Below, piece by piece: positions 35,994 through 43,087 of a stretch of 46,709 nucleotides of DNA. The translations under genes and the position numbers were made by a program. Location of the stretch: positions 1 through 46,709 of the forward strand of contig JAGCVQ010000077.1 of assembly GCA_017962275.1 (NCBI GenBank), given 5' to 3'. The stretch's first letter is position 1; every line of letters starts with the position of its first letter. This stretch comes from Bacteroidales bacterium (GTDB lineage Bacteria; Bacteroidota; Bacteroidia; Bacteroidales; WCHB1-69). The notes under the pieces are model-generated. The model had not been told where the DNA came from, ran no database searches, and saw only the letters and a program-made list of their open reading frames with translations.

Positions 35994-36929
35994 CTATTCC
36001 TCCTTTTTTAATGTTTTTGCCACACTATAAAACGTTAAAGTCTTTGGTTTATTATCCATTATGGTTTGCAAAGAATCTTCATCTATGTTAACTCCATATG
36101 TATATATGTCATCTATGAAAAGTATATTTTTCCCTTCTATTTCTGAAGAGACATTGCAAGTTTCTTTTATTATCCCAGGATAAATAACTCCTTTTTCTCC
36201 CAAATGTGTTGTGGGTGTATCGGTATGGCGAATAATGTAATTACAGCCATTCTCAAAACCTTCATTTACATGTTCATCACACCAATCAGATACAGTTTTT
36301 CGTAATTGTTGATACCATTCTTCCTGATTTGCTTTTGCTCTAGGCGCAAGAACAATTGTGAGTGTGTTACAATTAAGTCTTTCTTTTATTGTTGGGAGAT
36401 TTGTACTCAAAACAGCTTTTAATTCAGAAGCTGCTTGCTCTAACTGAGATGACGGTGTGTTCCCAAACTGATTCTTTAATACATTTAGATAATCAGGATT
36501 CCCTTCCGCGTGATAAGATTTATAATCCGTATGATAAAAGCCTGTTATTTCTGATTGTAAAAAGTTGTTATTTTTTATCTTAAACTCATTTAATTCACTA
36601 GGTTCCACTCTGATTTTATAAAATATTCTCTTATGTCTAATATCCAATTTCGTATCAATGAAAATATTATCATTTTCCATATAGTTTGAATTGAAAGCAT
36701 TCAGCCTTCGTTCTGGAGGGGTGATTTCTGAAAACTTCGCCCAAATTTCGCCAATGTGAAATCCGCATCCAAACTGATTGTCATACGTTGAAACCCTTTG
36801 TACACCATGGCCTTTGGCAAAATGATGTAGGATCGCAGATTCAATCGTCACATACGGTTGACCTTCAATGTTTATAGAATATTTTTTTACGAGTTTGTCA
36901 AACTTCTCTTGAGATAGTGTTATTGCCAT
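35994..36929 (-). CDS. Phosphoribosyltransferase-domain protein
   Basis: 311-aa protein. The C-terminal part has a type I phosphoribosyltransferase fold: the PRPP-binding loop is ILFIDDIYTYGVNIDED (near 269-285; acidic pair D273-D274), preceded by a LTIVLAPRAKA strand (near 190-200). The usual TTG of the loop is TYG. The N-terminal ~170 residues are a separate domain I do not recognise (GHGVQRVSTYDNQFGCGFHIGEIWAKFSE near 40-68; DIRHKRIFYKIRVEP near 95). The gene lies five bases after the HAD gene stop and two bases before the DprA-like gene. PRTase plus DprA recalls ComF/DprA and ShosTA partnerships. A toxin acting on nucleotide pools or RNA is possible but unproven. Confidence 0.7.
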   Translation of the reverse strand: MAITLSQEKFDKLVKKYSINIEGQPYVTIESAILHHFAKGHGVQRVSTYDNQFGCGFHIGEIWAKFSEITPPERRLNAFNSNYMENDNIFIDTKLDIRHKRIFYKIRVEPSELNEFKIKNNNFLQSEITGFYHTDYKSYHAEGNPDYLNVLKNQFGNTPSSQLEQAASELKAVLSTNLPTIKERLNCNTLTIVLAPRAKANQEEWYQQLRKTVSDWCDEHVNEGFENGCNYIIRHTDTPTTHLGEKGVIYPGIIKETCNVSSEIEGKNILFIDDIYTYGVNIDEDSLQTIMDNKPKTLTFYSVAKTLKKEE

Positions 36930-36934
36930 GTTAT

Positions 36935-37477
36935 TTATGATTTATAGATATTTCTTTGAGGAACTCCAAAATATATAGCATCTGCTATTGCTTTTTTATC
37001 ATTTTCAAACAATATGATCTTATCCGAAGAATAATGCTGTTCATTAATCAAATAGTCAAATTTGGATTTGCCCAAGTAACTGTCCCTATAGTAAACATTG
37101 TCAAATAGCGATGTTATCCCATAATATTCAAGCACCGACTTCGCTCTTTCTCGTCTAGCGTATGTCAACAACACATTGTGCGTGTTTTTTAGGTGTTGCA
37201 ATATAAAAAGAGCAGGTAAAGGTTGTGTACAAACTAAGTATTCGGTAAACAATTTTTCTTTTTTAACAATTATTTCTTGAAGGATGTTGTCACTTACATT
37301 AATTCTATTATTCAATGAATCTCTTGTGATACGACAGTTATCAATGTCGATAGTTATTCCTGAAACATCGTAAACAGACCGTTGGTATGCCATACTATTT
37401 GCTTTGTCCGTATTGACAAGAGTGCCATCAAGGTCAAATGCTATAATGTAATTTTCTATGTCCAAAAATTTTGCCAT
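36935..37477 (-). CDS. HAD-superfamily phosphatase
   Basis: 180-aa HAD hydrolase. Motif I is IIAFDLDGTLVNTDKA (nucleophile D15 and D17). Motif II is the threonine in VLLTYARRERAK (near 104). The motif III lysine is in LGKSKFDYL (near 133), and motif IV is IILFENDKKAIADA (near 153), with an END instead of the more common GDxxxD. A helical cap of about 60 residues sits after motif I, as in phosphoglycolate-phosphatase-like or 5'-nucleotidase-like members. All catalytic positions appear present. It is the third gene of the five-gene operon, between an unknown protein and the PRTase, so a phosphorylated sugar or nucleotide linked to PRPP chemistry is a plausible substrate (inference). Confidence 0.8.
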   Translation of the reverse strand: MAKFLDIENYIIAFDLDGTLVNTDKANSMAYQRSVYDVSGITIDIDNCRITRDSLNNRINVSDNILQEIIVKKEKLFTEYLVCTQPLPALFILQHLKNTHNVLLTYARRERAKSVLEYYGITSLFDNVYYRDSYLGKSKFDYLINEQHYSSDKIILFENDKKAIADAIYFGVPQRNIYKS

Positions 37478-37510
37478 TTTATTATTTTCAACAATTCTAT
37501 AAAAGTAGTG

Positions 37511-38428
37511 TTAATCTACCAAATCAAACAATCGGTTTATTCTATCACCCCAAAAGTTCAGAGTTCGATCATTTATTTCTTTTGTTTTTTTTATCCCAAG
37601 ATTATACTCAGTTTTTTGGCCTATTGCAGTTGGGTAAAGTAACTTTATTGCTGTGCTGTTTTGTGGTTTGCCCTTGTTGTTAAATAAGGCGAATCCCGCT
37701 CCAACAGTTATCAGAAAGGTGTTAGAGATAATAAATCTGTCATGGAGAGTAGTATAACAAAGGGTAAACAATGTGTTATTAACAAAGTTCTGCGAACGAA
37801 CAGATAACACGGCATCCTTAATGTCGTTAAATATGGAATCACCATTAGAGTTTATCTCACTAAAAACTGAAAGATGAAACGGCATGTCGGTTTCATAAGG
37901 CAACAACAAATCCAGAATCTCTTTTAATGCGGGATTCATGTACCCTTTGTTGCATAAATATTTGTCATTTATAATCAGCGCATTACAGTGTTTATTTGAA
38001 AATACTGGTTCAAATAATTTATGCTTCCAACCTTGAAAATACTTTTGGTCTTCGTCTATTTCTTGTACATGAATTTCGAAAACATCATTCTCATTGGAGT
38101 ACTGATTGTTATTCAAGACAATAATTCCTCTCGAATTTGTCTTCTCATCACAAAACAAAGTATCTTTATCAAATAAATAAATTGATGACAATGCTACAAT
38201 ATCGTCAGATTCAATGTAATCTGCAATGTTTTTGTTCCAAAACAAACGTCCTCCTGTTTCGTTATAAACATCGGATAAATCAGGATCTGTACCAACATCG
38301 TTTTTCTGAAAATCGGTATATATTGCAGAATGGGAACGAATTATTCTATCAATAAAAACATATCGTTCTCTGCCTGCTTTTATTTTCATCCAAAATTTTT
38401 TCTCTAGAAAAATCACCCCTTCTTTCAT
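37511..38428 (-). CDS. Unknown 305-aa protein of the five-gene operon
   Basis: I do not recognise the family. It has no signal peptide or membrane segment. The sequence starts MKEGVIFLEKKFW and is rich in Asn/Asp/Ile/Phe. Two features stand out: KHCNALIINDKYLCNKG (near 144-160), and THDR-like TTLHDRFIISNTFLITVGAGFALF (near 226-249), where an HDR followed by a hydrophobic strand and a G-x-G recalls the half-motif of phospholipase-D-like or MIT-C-type domains. The resemblance is weak. It sits five bases after the DUF3696 ATPase stop, so it is likely the direct partner or effector of that ATPase, and 33 bases before the HAD gene. It is A+T-rich like its neighbours. Confidence 0.6.
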   Translation of the reverse strand: MKEGVIFLEKKFWMKIKAGRERYVFIDRIIRSHSAIYTDFQKNDVGTDPDLSDVYNETGGRLFWNKNIADYIESDDIVALSSIYLFDKDTLFCDEKTNSRGIIVLNNNQYSNENDVFEIHVQEIDEDQKYFQGWKHKLFEPVFSNKHCNALIINDKYLCNKGYMNPALKEILDLLLPYETDMPFHLSVFSEINSNGDSIFNDIKDAVLSVRSQNFVNNTLFTLCYTTLHDRFIISNTFLITVGAGFALFNNKGKPQNSTAIKLLYPTAIGQKTEYNLGIKKTKEINDRTLNFWGDRINRLFDLVD

Positions 38429-38433
38429 TGTCT

Positions 38434-40056
38434 CTATTTATTTAGAGTAAACAATTTTCTCGAAAGACTTCCTGCTTCATCAAAGAAGCCGTCTCCAAAA
38501 CTACTTCCAAGCCTTCCGTCTTCCATAATTTCTATTTTTCGATTGGTCGAAACCCCATTTTCATCCTTTTCCACATAGTTGAGCGAAACATCATTGGGCG
38601 AAAGCGCATGTTTTTTGTCGGCTATCATCACCTGAAGTTTACGTATCAGATATTCGCTATGGGTCTCAATAATGAATTGGATATTGTACTTTTGGTATGC
38701 TTCCACAAACATTTCGGCCAGCAAAGACTGATATTTAGGATGGAGATGAACTTCTGGCTCTTCAACACAAATTACTTGAGGGTATCTTTCAAAATAGAGA
38801 TTTTTATGATCTGGTTTGCCGTCATGCCATGGTGTTTGAGGATTTTTCTCGTCGGCTGGCTTAATAGAATTGTCTATTAACAAAAGCAAAGAAACGAGTT
38901 GGGTGATACCATACCCTTCGTCCGCAAGCAATTGTTTTTCACCATTTCTTTCAATAAACACTTTAATGCGTCCTTCATCATCGCCTGTTGTAAAAATTTT
39001 ACAACCATTGCCAAGGAATTCTTCCAGCCAATGGTTCACAAAACTGCCTGGCTTATGATAATATGGATGAAAAATATCGGACCACTCTTTGTCGATTATT
39101 TTCGCACTATTAAAATCAAACAAAGCTTTGCTCATTTTATTGCTATCCTCAACAGAATAAGTGCGCCTAATTGCTGCTGAACCCGAATCAATATATTCCA
39201 CGTTTTCAGTAAACATAGGGGAAAACACTTCATCTACAACCAATTCTAAATAATGTTCTATTATTTGTCTTTCTGGGTATTGTGTCGTCAAAAGATCCTC
39301 AAACTCTTCATCAGTCTTGCAGTAAGGTTTCCAGTCCTTTATTTCCTTATCTCTATTATAAATCCACTGATCCCAGTCAGATAGTTGTCTGATATTGTAC
39401 ATTTCAACATTGATGTCGCTTACTTGTATTTGTGACACAATGTCTTTTAACTCTTGGGAATAATGAGCATATTTGTTTTGAGATTCCTCGTCATTTCTTT
39501 TTATTAATAAATCAACTACTTGAACTAATTGTTGGTATTTACTTACCAAAGAGAAAGCGTTGAAATTTTGAATAATAGAATCTATGTGTTTGTTGTAGTG
39601 TTCTTCGTCTTCCATTTCCCAAAGGGCTGTGTTCTCCTCAAAGATTATTGTTCCATCAGTTTTTTCTATGGAGTACTTATACAAATAACCATCTTTAAGA
39701 TCGTCGTTCTTCTTAGACTTGAAAAAACGCTTGACACGAACATCTTCTTGAAGATAGTTAGACCATACTTTATATGCAAATACTATCTCATTGTCAGCCG
39801 CGTTTTTATGAAGCACCTTCTCATAGTTACCAAGTCTGAGGTCTTTTGTGTAGAGTTTTAATGAGGGCGATACGACTCTTCTGTGATTAGGCATTCGGCT
39901 TAATAGCACAAGTGCTTTTGCCATAGAACTCTTGCCGGCACTATTGCATCCGGTCAAAATGGTGATAGGGGCGAGTTCAAAATCGGCACCTTCTTCGCCA
40001 AAAGAGCGGAAGTTTTTCAGACTGAAAACCGGGTTCATGTTTTTACTATTGTTCAT
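38434..40056 (-). CDS. DUF3696-type AAA (ABC/OLD-like) ATPase, first gene of the operon
   Basis: 540-aa ATPase of the SMC/ABC-like group. Walker A is TGCNSAGKSSMAKAL (residues 35-49). After a ~300-residue helical insertion come a signature-like LLADEGYGITQLVSLLLLI (near 375-393), Walker B VICVEEPEVHLHPKYQSLLAEMF (near 428-450), and the switch FIIETHSEYLIRKL (near 458-471). The end, LGSSFGDGFFDEAGSLSRKLF, matches the DUF3696 C-terminus. Related ATPases serve as sensors in OLD, Septu, PARIS (AriA) and similar defences. No nuclease domain is fused to it, so it would need a partner, and the next gene is five bases away. Own promoter at 40080-40087. The start could also be the second in-frame Met (residue 7). 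Confidence 0.85.
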   Translation of the reverse strand: MNNSKNMNPVFSLKNFRSFGEEGADFELAPITILTGCNSAGKSSMAKALVLLSRMPNHRRVVSPSLKLYTKDLRLGNYEKVLHKNAADNEIVFAYKVWSNYLQEDVRVKRFFKSKKNDDLKDGYLYKYSIEKTDGTIIFEENTALWEMEDEEHYNKHIDSIIQNFNAFSLVSKYQQLVQVVDLLIKRNDEESQNKYAHYSQELKDIVSQIQVSDINVEMYNIRQLSDWDQWIYNRDKEIKDWKPYCKTDEEFEDLLTTQYPERQIIEHYLELVVDEVFSPMFTENVEYIDSGSAAIRRTYSVEDSNKMSKALFDFNSAKIIDKEWSDIFHPYYHKPGSFVNHWLEEFLGNGCKIFTTGDDEGRIKVFIERNGEKQLLADEGYGITQLVSLLLLIDNSIKPADEKNPQTPWHDGKPDHKNLYFERYPQVICVEEPEVHLHPKYQSLLAEMFVEAYQKYNIQFIIETHSEYLIRKLQVMIADKKHALSPNDVSLNYVEKDENGVSTNRKIEIMEDGRLGSSFGDGFFDEAGSLSRKLFTLNK

Positions 40057-40079
40057 ATTCTTCTCTGTTTTTTCGTTTG

Positions 40080-40087
40080 CAAAAATA
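40080..40087 (-). promoter_or_regulatory. -7 promoter element of the five-gene operon
   Basis: The minus strand reads TATTTTTG followed by CAAAC, about 24 bases before the ATPase start codon. No other -7 element was found inside the five genes' short gaps, so they are likely one transcript. Confidence 0.65.
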
Positions 40088-40104
40088 CAACCGCCTCACG
40101 CAAC

Positions 40105-41340
40105 TTATTTGCGCGCACCCTCTTTTTTCCTTTCCTCCAGCTCTTTTACCGTGCGCTCCACCACTTCTTCTAACTGATATGTGGATACGCCAAGTGGCTT
40201 GTTGATGTCGCGCAGAGACCACTCCACAACGGTTTTGTCAGTTGATTTGCAAATAAGCAAACCCACAGTTGGATTGTCACCGTCGCCACGCATTAACTCG
40301 TCGATAGCGGTCACATAGAAATTCAGTTTGCCGGCAAATTCGGGGATGAATTTCACCACCTTCAATTCGATGACCACATAACGGTGCTGGGGTATGTGAT
40401 AGAACAACAAGTCGGGAAAGAATGTCTGTCCTCCGGGCATTTGCAACTCCATCTGACGACCTACATACGAAAAACCCTGACCTAACTCCATCAGAAACCG
40501 TGTGACATTGGACACCAACGCATCTTCAAGGTCCTGTTCGTCGTACTCTTCTTTCATAGTCAGGAATTCGAAATGATACGGGTCTTTCAGCAATTCTTTG
40601 GCCAACTGGCTCTGTGGTGCGGGTAGCGTATGTTCGAAGTTGGTGATGGCGGCACCTTGACTTCCGAACAGATTGGCTGCCACTTGGTCTTCAAGTCTGC
40701 TGCGACTCCAGCCCTCTTCCACAACCCTGTTAATGTAGAACAGAGCTTCATCAAGAGATTGGCATTTGGAGATGATATGGACATGGTGAAACCAGGGTAT
40801 TCTGCCAAAGATCTCAGGCATCTCTAATTGGCCACTCGGTTGGTGGCTTTTTTCGTCAGCAAGATGCTGACAAATTGCAGCACCTAATTCGTCAGCAGGT
40901 TGCTGACGAATTGCAGCACTTAATTCGTCAGCAACCTGCTGACGAATTACAACATCTTGTTTATCACCAGTTTTAGGAGCAAGAGCGACATTAAATTCGT
41001 CACCAGCTTGGTGACGAATTGCAACTCTATCACTATAAAAGGCATACCAACGTTTCATGTATTTAAGGTTGGTTACAGAGAACCCCGTTTCGTTAGGAAA
41101 TGCAGTTTTCAAATCAAGGGACAACTGGTTAAAGAAACCATTTCCCCATTTGCTTTCTGCACGAAGTTCAACAATGTCTCGTCCCAGACTCCAATAAAAC
41201 TCAAGCATGGCGGTGTTTACATGGACGGACGCCTTTACTTGGCTTTGGCGAAAACGCTGCTTGGTGTCAGCCATCCATTGTACGTAACCTTCGTCGGCGG
41301 TCATCTTCTCTCGGAATGTAAATGTCGGTTTTTCAGTCAT
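40105..41340 (-). CDS. PDDEXK nuclease-domain protein, DUF1016/YhcG family
   Basis: 411-aa protein. The N-terminal DUF1016 half begins near residue 18 (YVQWMADTKQRFRQSQVKASVHVNTAMLEFYWSLGRDI) and includes FSVTNLKYMKRWYAFY (near 85-100). The C-terminal PDDEXK nuclease domain has FFPDLLFYHIPQH (D310) and VVIELKVVKF (E325, K327), all catalytic residues present. Between them, about residues 107-165, lies a low-complexity linker with the repeating phrase RQQVADEL/RQQPADEL, made by a set of short DNA palindromes (40831-41018). The family is linked to mobile DNA and often found beside restriction or defence genes. Own promoter at 41364-41371. Parts of a near-identical second copy lie at 44380-44850. 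Confidence 0.87.
   Translation of the reverse strand: MTEKPTFTFREKMTADEGYVQWMADTKQRFRQSQVKASVHVNTAMLEFYWSLGRDIVELRAESKWGNGFFNQLSLDLKTAFPNETGFSVTNLKYMKRWYAFYSDRVAIRHQAGDEFNVALAPKTGDKQDVVIRQQVADELSAAIRQQPADELGAAICQHLADEKSHQPSGQLEMPEIFGRIPWFHHVHIISKCQSLDEALFYINRVVEEGWSRSRLEDQVAANLFGSQGAAITNFEHTLPAPQSQLAKELLKDPYHFEFLTMKEEYDEQDLEDALVSNVTRFLMELGQGFSYVGRQMELQMPGGQTFFPDLLFYHIPQHRYVVIELKVVKFIPEFAGKLNFYVTAIDELMRGDGDNPTVGLLICKSTDKTVVEWSLRDINKPLGVSTYQLEEVVERTVKELEERKKEGARK
40831..41018. repeat. Array of in-frame palindromes in the DUF1016 linker
   Basis: Hairpins lie at 40831-40847 (GCCAC/GTGGC ends), 40852-40873 (CGTCAGCA-AGA-TGCTGAC), 40888-40910 and 40924-40946 (TTCGTCAGCA/TGCTGACGAA), and 40996-41018 (TTCGTCACCA/TGGTGACGAA). 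In the last one, both arms changed together. Each encodes a variant of RQQVADE. Related units recur at 44758-44776, 44798-44814 and 44819-44841. Confidence 0.85.
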
Positions 41341-41363
41341 CTTGTTGTTGGTTTAGTGAAATG

Positions 41364-41371
41364 CAAAAATA
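41364..41371 (-). promoter_or_regulatory. -7 promoter element of the DUF1016 gene
   Basis: The minus strand reads TATTTTTG followed by CATT, 24 bases before the DUF1016 start codon and adjacent to the stop of the WYL gene. Confidence 0.65.
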
Positions 41372-41380
41372 CAAAAAAAA

Positions 41381-42445
41381 CTATATCAAAGATTGATACG
41401 CTTGAAATTGAGCTGCAACATAATTTTTCACTTTCTGTTGGATATAGGCAGGAGAGAGGACAATCAATTCTTTTCCAAACGAAGTCAGTTCACGAATAAG
41501 TTCGTAGTTCTCAATGCATTCGATAGAGAAAAAGCAACCTCCTTTTAGCATTGGGTACTGCTGACGCAACTCTGCCTCTCTCTCGCCACGATAATGGCGT
41601 TGCGATTCGTGTAAGGGCTTGGTGGCGACATAGTTCTTGGAATAGTTGCTTACCCAGAAGATAATGGTTTGCAAAGGTCTGTCGTCATAAAGGGAAACAC
41701 CAATAATATCCTCAAAACGCTCATTCAGGTCTCCCGGATATGGAATATATCGATGACTTGATAGCATATCGAATTGGTCAATCTGATCCAACCTGAAGTT
41801 AAGCAACTTGCCAGTATCCTCCGAAGAGCCAAAAAGATACCATCTGCGATTGTACTCTTTCAACAAGTGTGGATGAATGATTACTTGTTTCACATTGTCG
41901 AGTGTATCAAAGGTATGATAATGGAGTTTCAACACCTGTTGCTGAGAGATAGCGGTAAAAAGCTCTCCGAACAGAGTTGAGTTCTCCAACGGATTCTTGG
42001 TAAAAGAGACGATTTGGCGTTTTTCTTTAAGATTCAAGCTGCCTTTCAGCCTCTCTAATCCGTCAAGATTCGGAAGACCATCAAACTGTCCCAGCAACGA
42101 CAACGCCTCCGAAAGCAGATACTTCTCATCCTCGGTCAATGGTTTCTTAAAGATGGAGAACGATGGGTCTGCATAACGCAAGCATTCTTTTTTCACCGTA
42201 AGATCAGGATTCTTTTTGCTGACCACATCAATTTGATAACGTTCAATATCTGCAAGAAAGGGACCCTCTTTTTCTATATAGTTGATGTCGTATTGGATTG
42301 TGCGAATGCTGGCTTTCATATCCCTCTCTTCTAATTCTTCATTCACCAATTCACATATATCGGCAACAGAATAGTTCCTGTAGCGATTGGCAAGCAACTT
42401 GTCAATAATATAGTATCTCGTGACTGCGTTTTTATTGGCTGGCAT
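41381..42445 (-). CDS. WYL-domain transcriptional regulator
   Basis: 354-aa regulator with an N-terminal helix-turn-helix (ANKNAVTRYYIIDKLLANRYRNYSVADICELVN, residues 3-35, then SIRTIQYDINYIEKEG). The WYL domain begins near 170 (LHYHTFDTLDNVKQVIIHPHLLKEYNRRWYLFGSS), with the R-WYL signature; a WCX-like C-terminal region follows (FGKELIVLSPAYIQQKVKN). WYL domains bind nucleic-acid or nucleotide ligands and often control phage-defence loci. An open frame runs up to 42499, but the -7 element lies at 42476-42483, inside that extension. I therefore choose the start at 42445 (MPANKN). It is read in the same direction as the ATPase/TOPRIM-like pair upstream and may regulate it. Confidence 0.88.
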   Translation of the reverse strand: MPANKNAVTRYYIIDKLLANRYRNYSVADICELVNEELEERDMKASIRTIQYDINYIEKEGPFLADIERYQIDVVSKKNPDLTVKKECLRYADPSFSIFKKPLTEDEKYLLSEALSLLGQFDGLPNLDGLERLKGSLNLKEKRQIVSFTKNPLENSTLFGELFTAISQQQVLKLHYHTFDTLDNVKQVIIHPHLLKEYNRRWYLFGSSEDTGKLLNFRLDQIDQFDMLSSHRYIPYPGDLNERFEDIIGVSLYDDRPLQTIIFWVSNYSKNYVATKPLHESQRHYRGEREAELRQQYPMLKGGCFFSIECIENYELIRELTSFGKELIVLSPAYIQQKVKNYVAAQFQAYQSLI

Positions 42446-42475
42446 ACTGTTTACTGTTTTATCGTTTTTCGCCGG

Positions 42476-42483
42476 CAAAAATA
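42476..42483 (-). promoter_or_regulatory. -7 promoter element deciding the WYL gene start
   Basis: The minus strand reads TATTTTTG followed by CCGGC. It lies downstream of the most upstream possible start codon (42499) and 31 bases before the ATG at 42445, supporting the shorter protein. Confidence 0.65.
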
Positions 42484-42535
42484 CAACTTTCCCGCGCAAT
42501 CTATTTGCACAACCTTCCTGTTTTCCCCATCCCCG

Positions 42536-43087
42536 CTAATTCTCGTATGATTCCTCTAACTTCCTCTTCAGCCCCTCAACCCCATAATAATCCAGTGCAT
42601 AAATGGGAAATGCACTTAGCACGGCGACTTCAGGGCATTTGTGGGTGATGTGTTTCTCCAGTTGCTTTTTAAAAATGTTGCTTTGAGACTCTATTTGTTT
42701 GGGCAAATCATAGACATCATTCACCAAATAGTTCATTCCGTTTTCGGTTTCGTTGTCGAAATAGTCAAGCATCTCCTGTAGTTTGCCATCATCAGCCATG
42801 GTGGAATGGGCATCATAGTCGAAAAACAGATAAACAGATGCAAAACTGTCGCGATTGTACTCGTGCAAGATGGCGGCGTTATCTTCGCTGCGTTCTTTGA
42901 GGAGGTCAACCATGTCGTATGCAAAATCCTCGGCCTTCAGTTGCTTGTATAGCTGGTAAATTTCGGCTTCATAGACACACTTCACCGAAATCCTTTTGCC
43001 GAGAAAATGCTGTTCGAGTTTGTCCACATAGATGGACTCTGCCCGAACACCCTCAAGCACAAACAGATGTAACTCACTATTCGACAT
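42536..43087 (-). CDS. RloB/TOPRIM-like protein, partner of the AAA ATPase
   Basis: 183-aa protein. The start ELHLFVLEGVRAESIYVDKLEQHF (residues 4-27) has the glutamate-led first strand and helix of RloB-type, TOPRIM-like proteins, and SVYLFFDYDAHS (near 101-112) supplies the D-x-D strand. Late, VLSAFPIYALDYYGVEGLKRKL forms the last strand and helix. I place the start at 43087 because this ATG overlaps the last codons and stop of the ATPase gene by 11 bases (CCATGTCGAATAG), a clear coupling; the frame is open to 43129. With the ATPase it resembles two-gene systems such as RloA/RloB or PARIS (AriA/AriB), whose second protein is a TOPRIM-type nuclease. Nuclease activity is inferred only. Confidence 0.7.
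   Translation of the reverse strand: MSNSELHLFVLEGVRAESIYVDKLEQHFLGKRISVKCVYEAEIYQLYKQLKAEDFAYDMVDLLKERSEDNAAILHEYNRDSFASVYLFFDYDAHSTMADDGKLQEMLDYFDNETENGMNYLVNDVYDLPKQIESQSNIFKKQLEKHITHKCPEVAVLSAFPIYALDYYGVEGLKRKLEESYEN

Noticed and set aside
42446-42499. Longer N-terminus of the WYL regulator
   Set aside because: The -7 promoter element lies inside this stretch, and the helix-turn-helix begins after the downstream Met.
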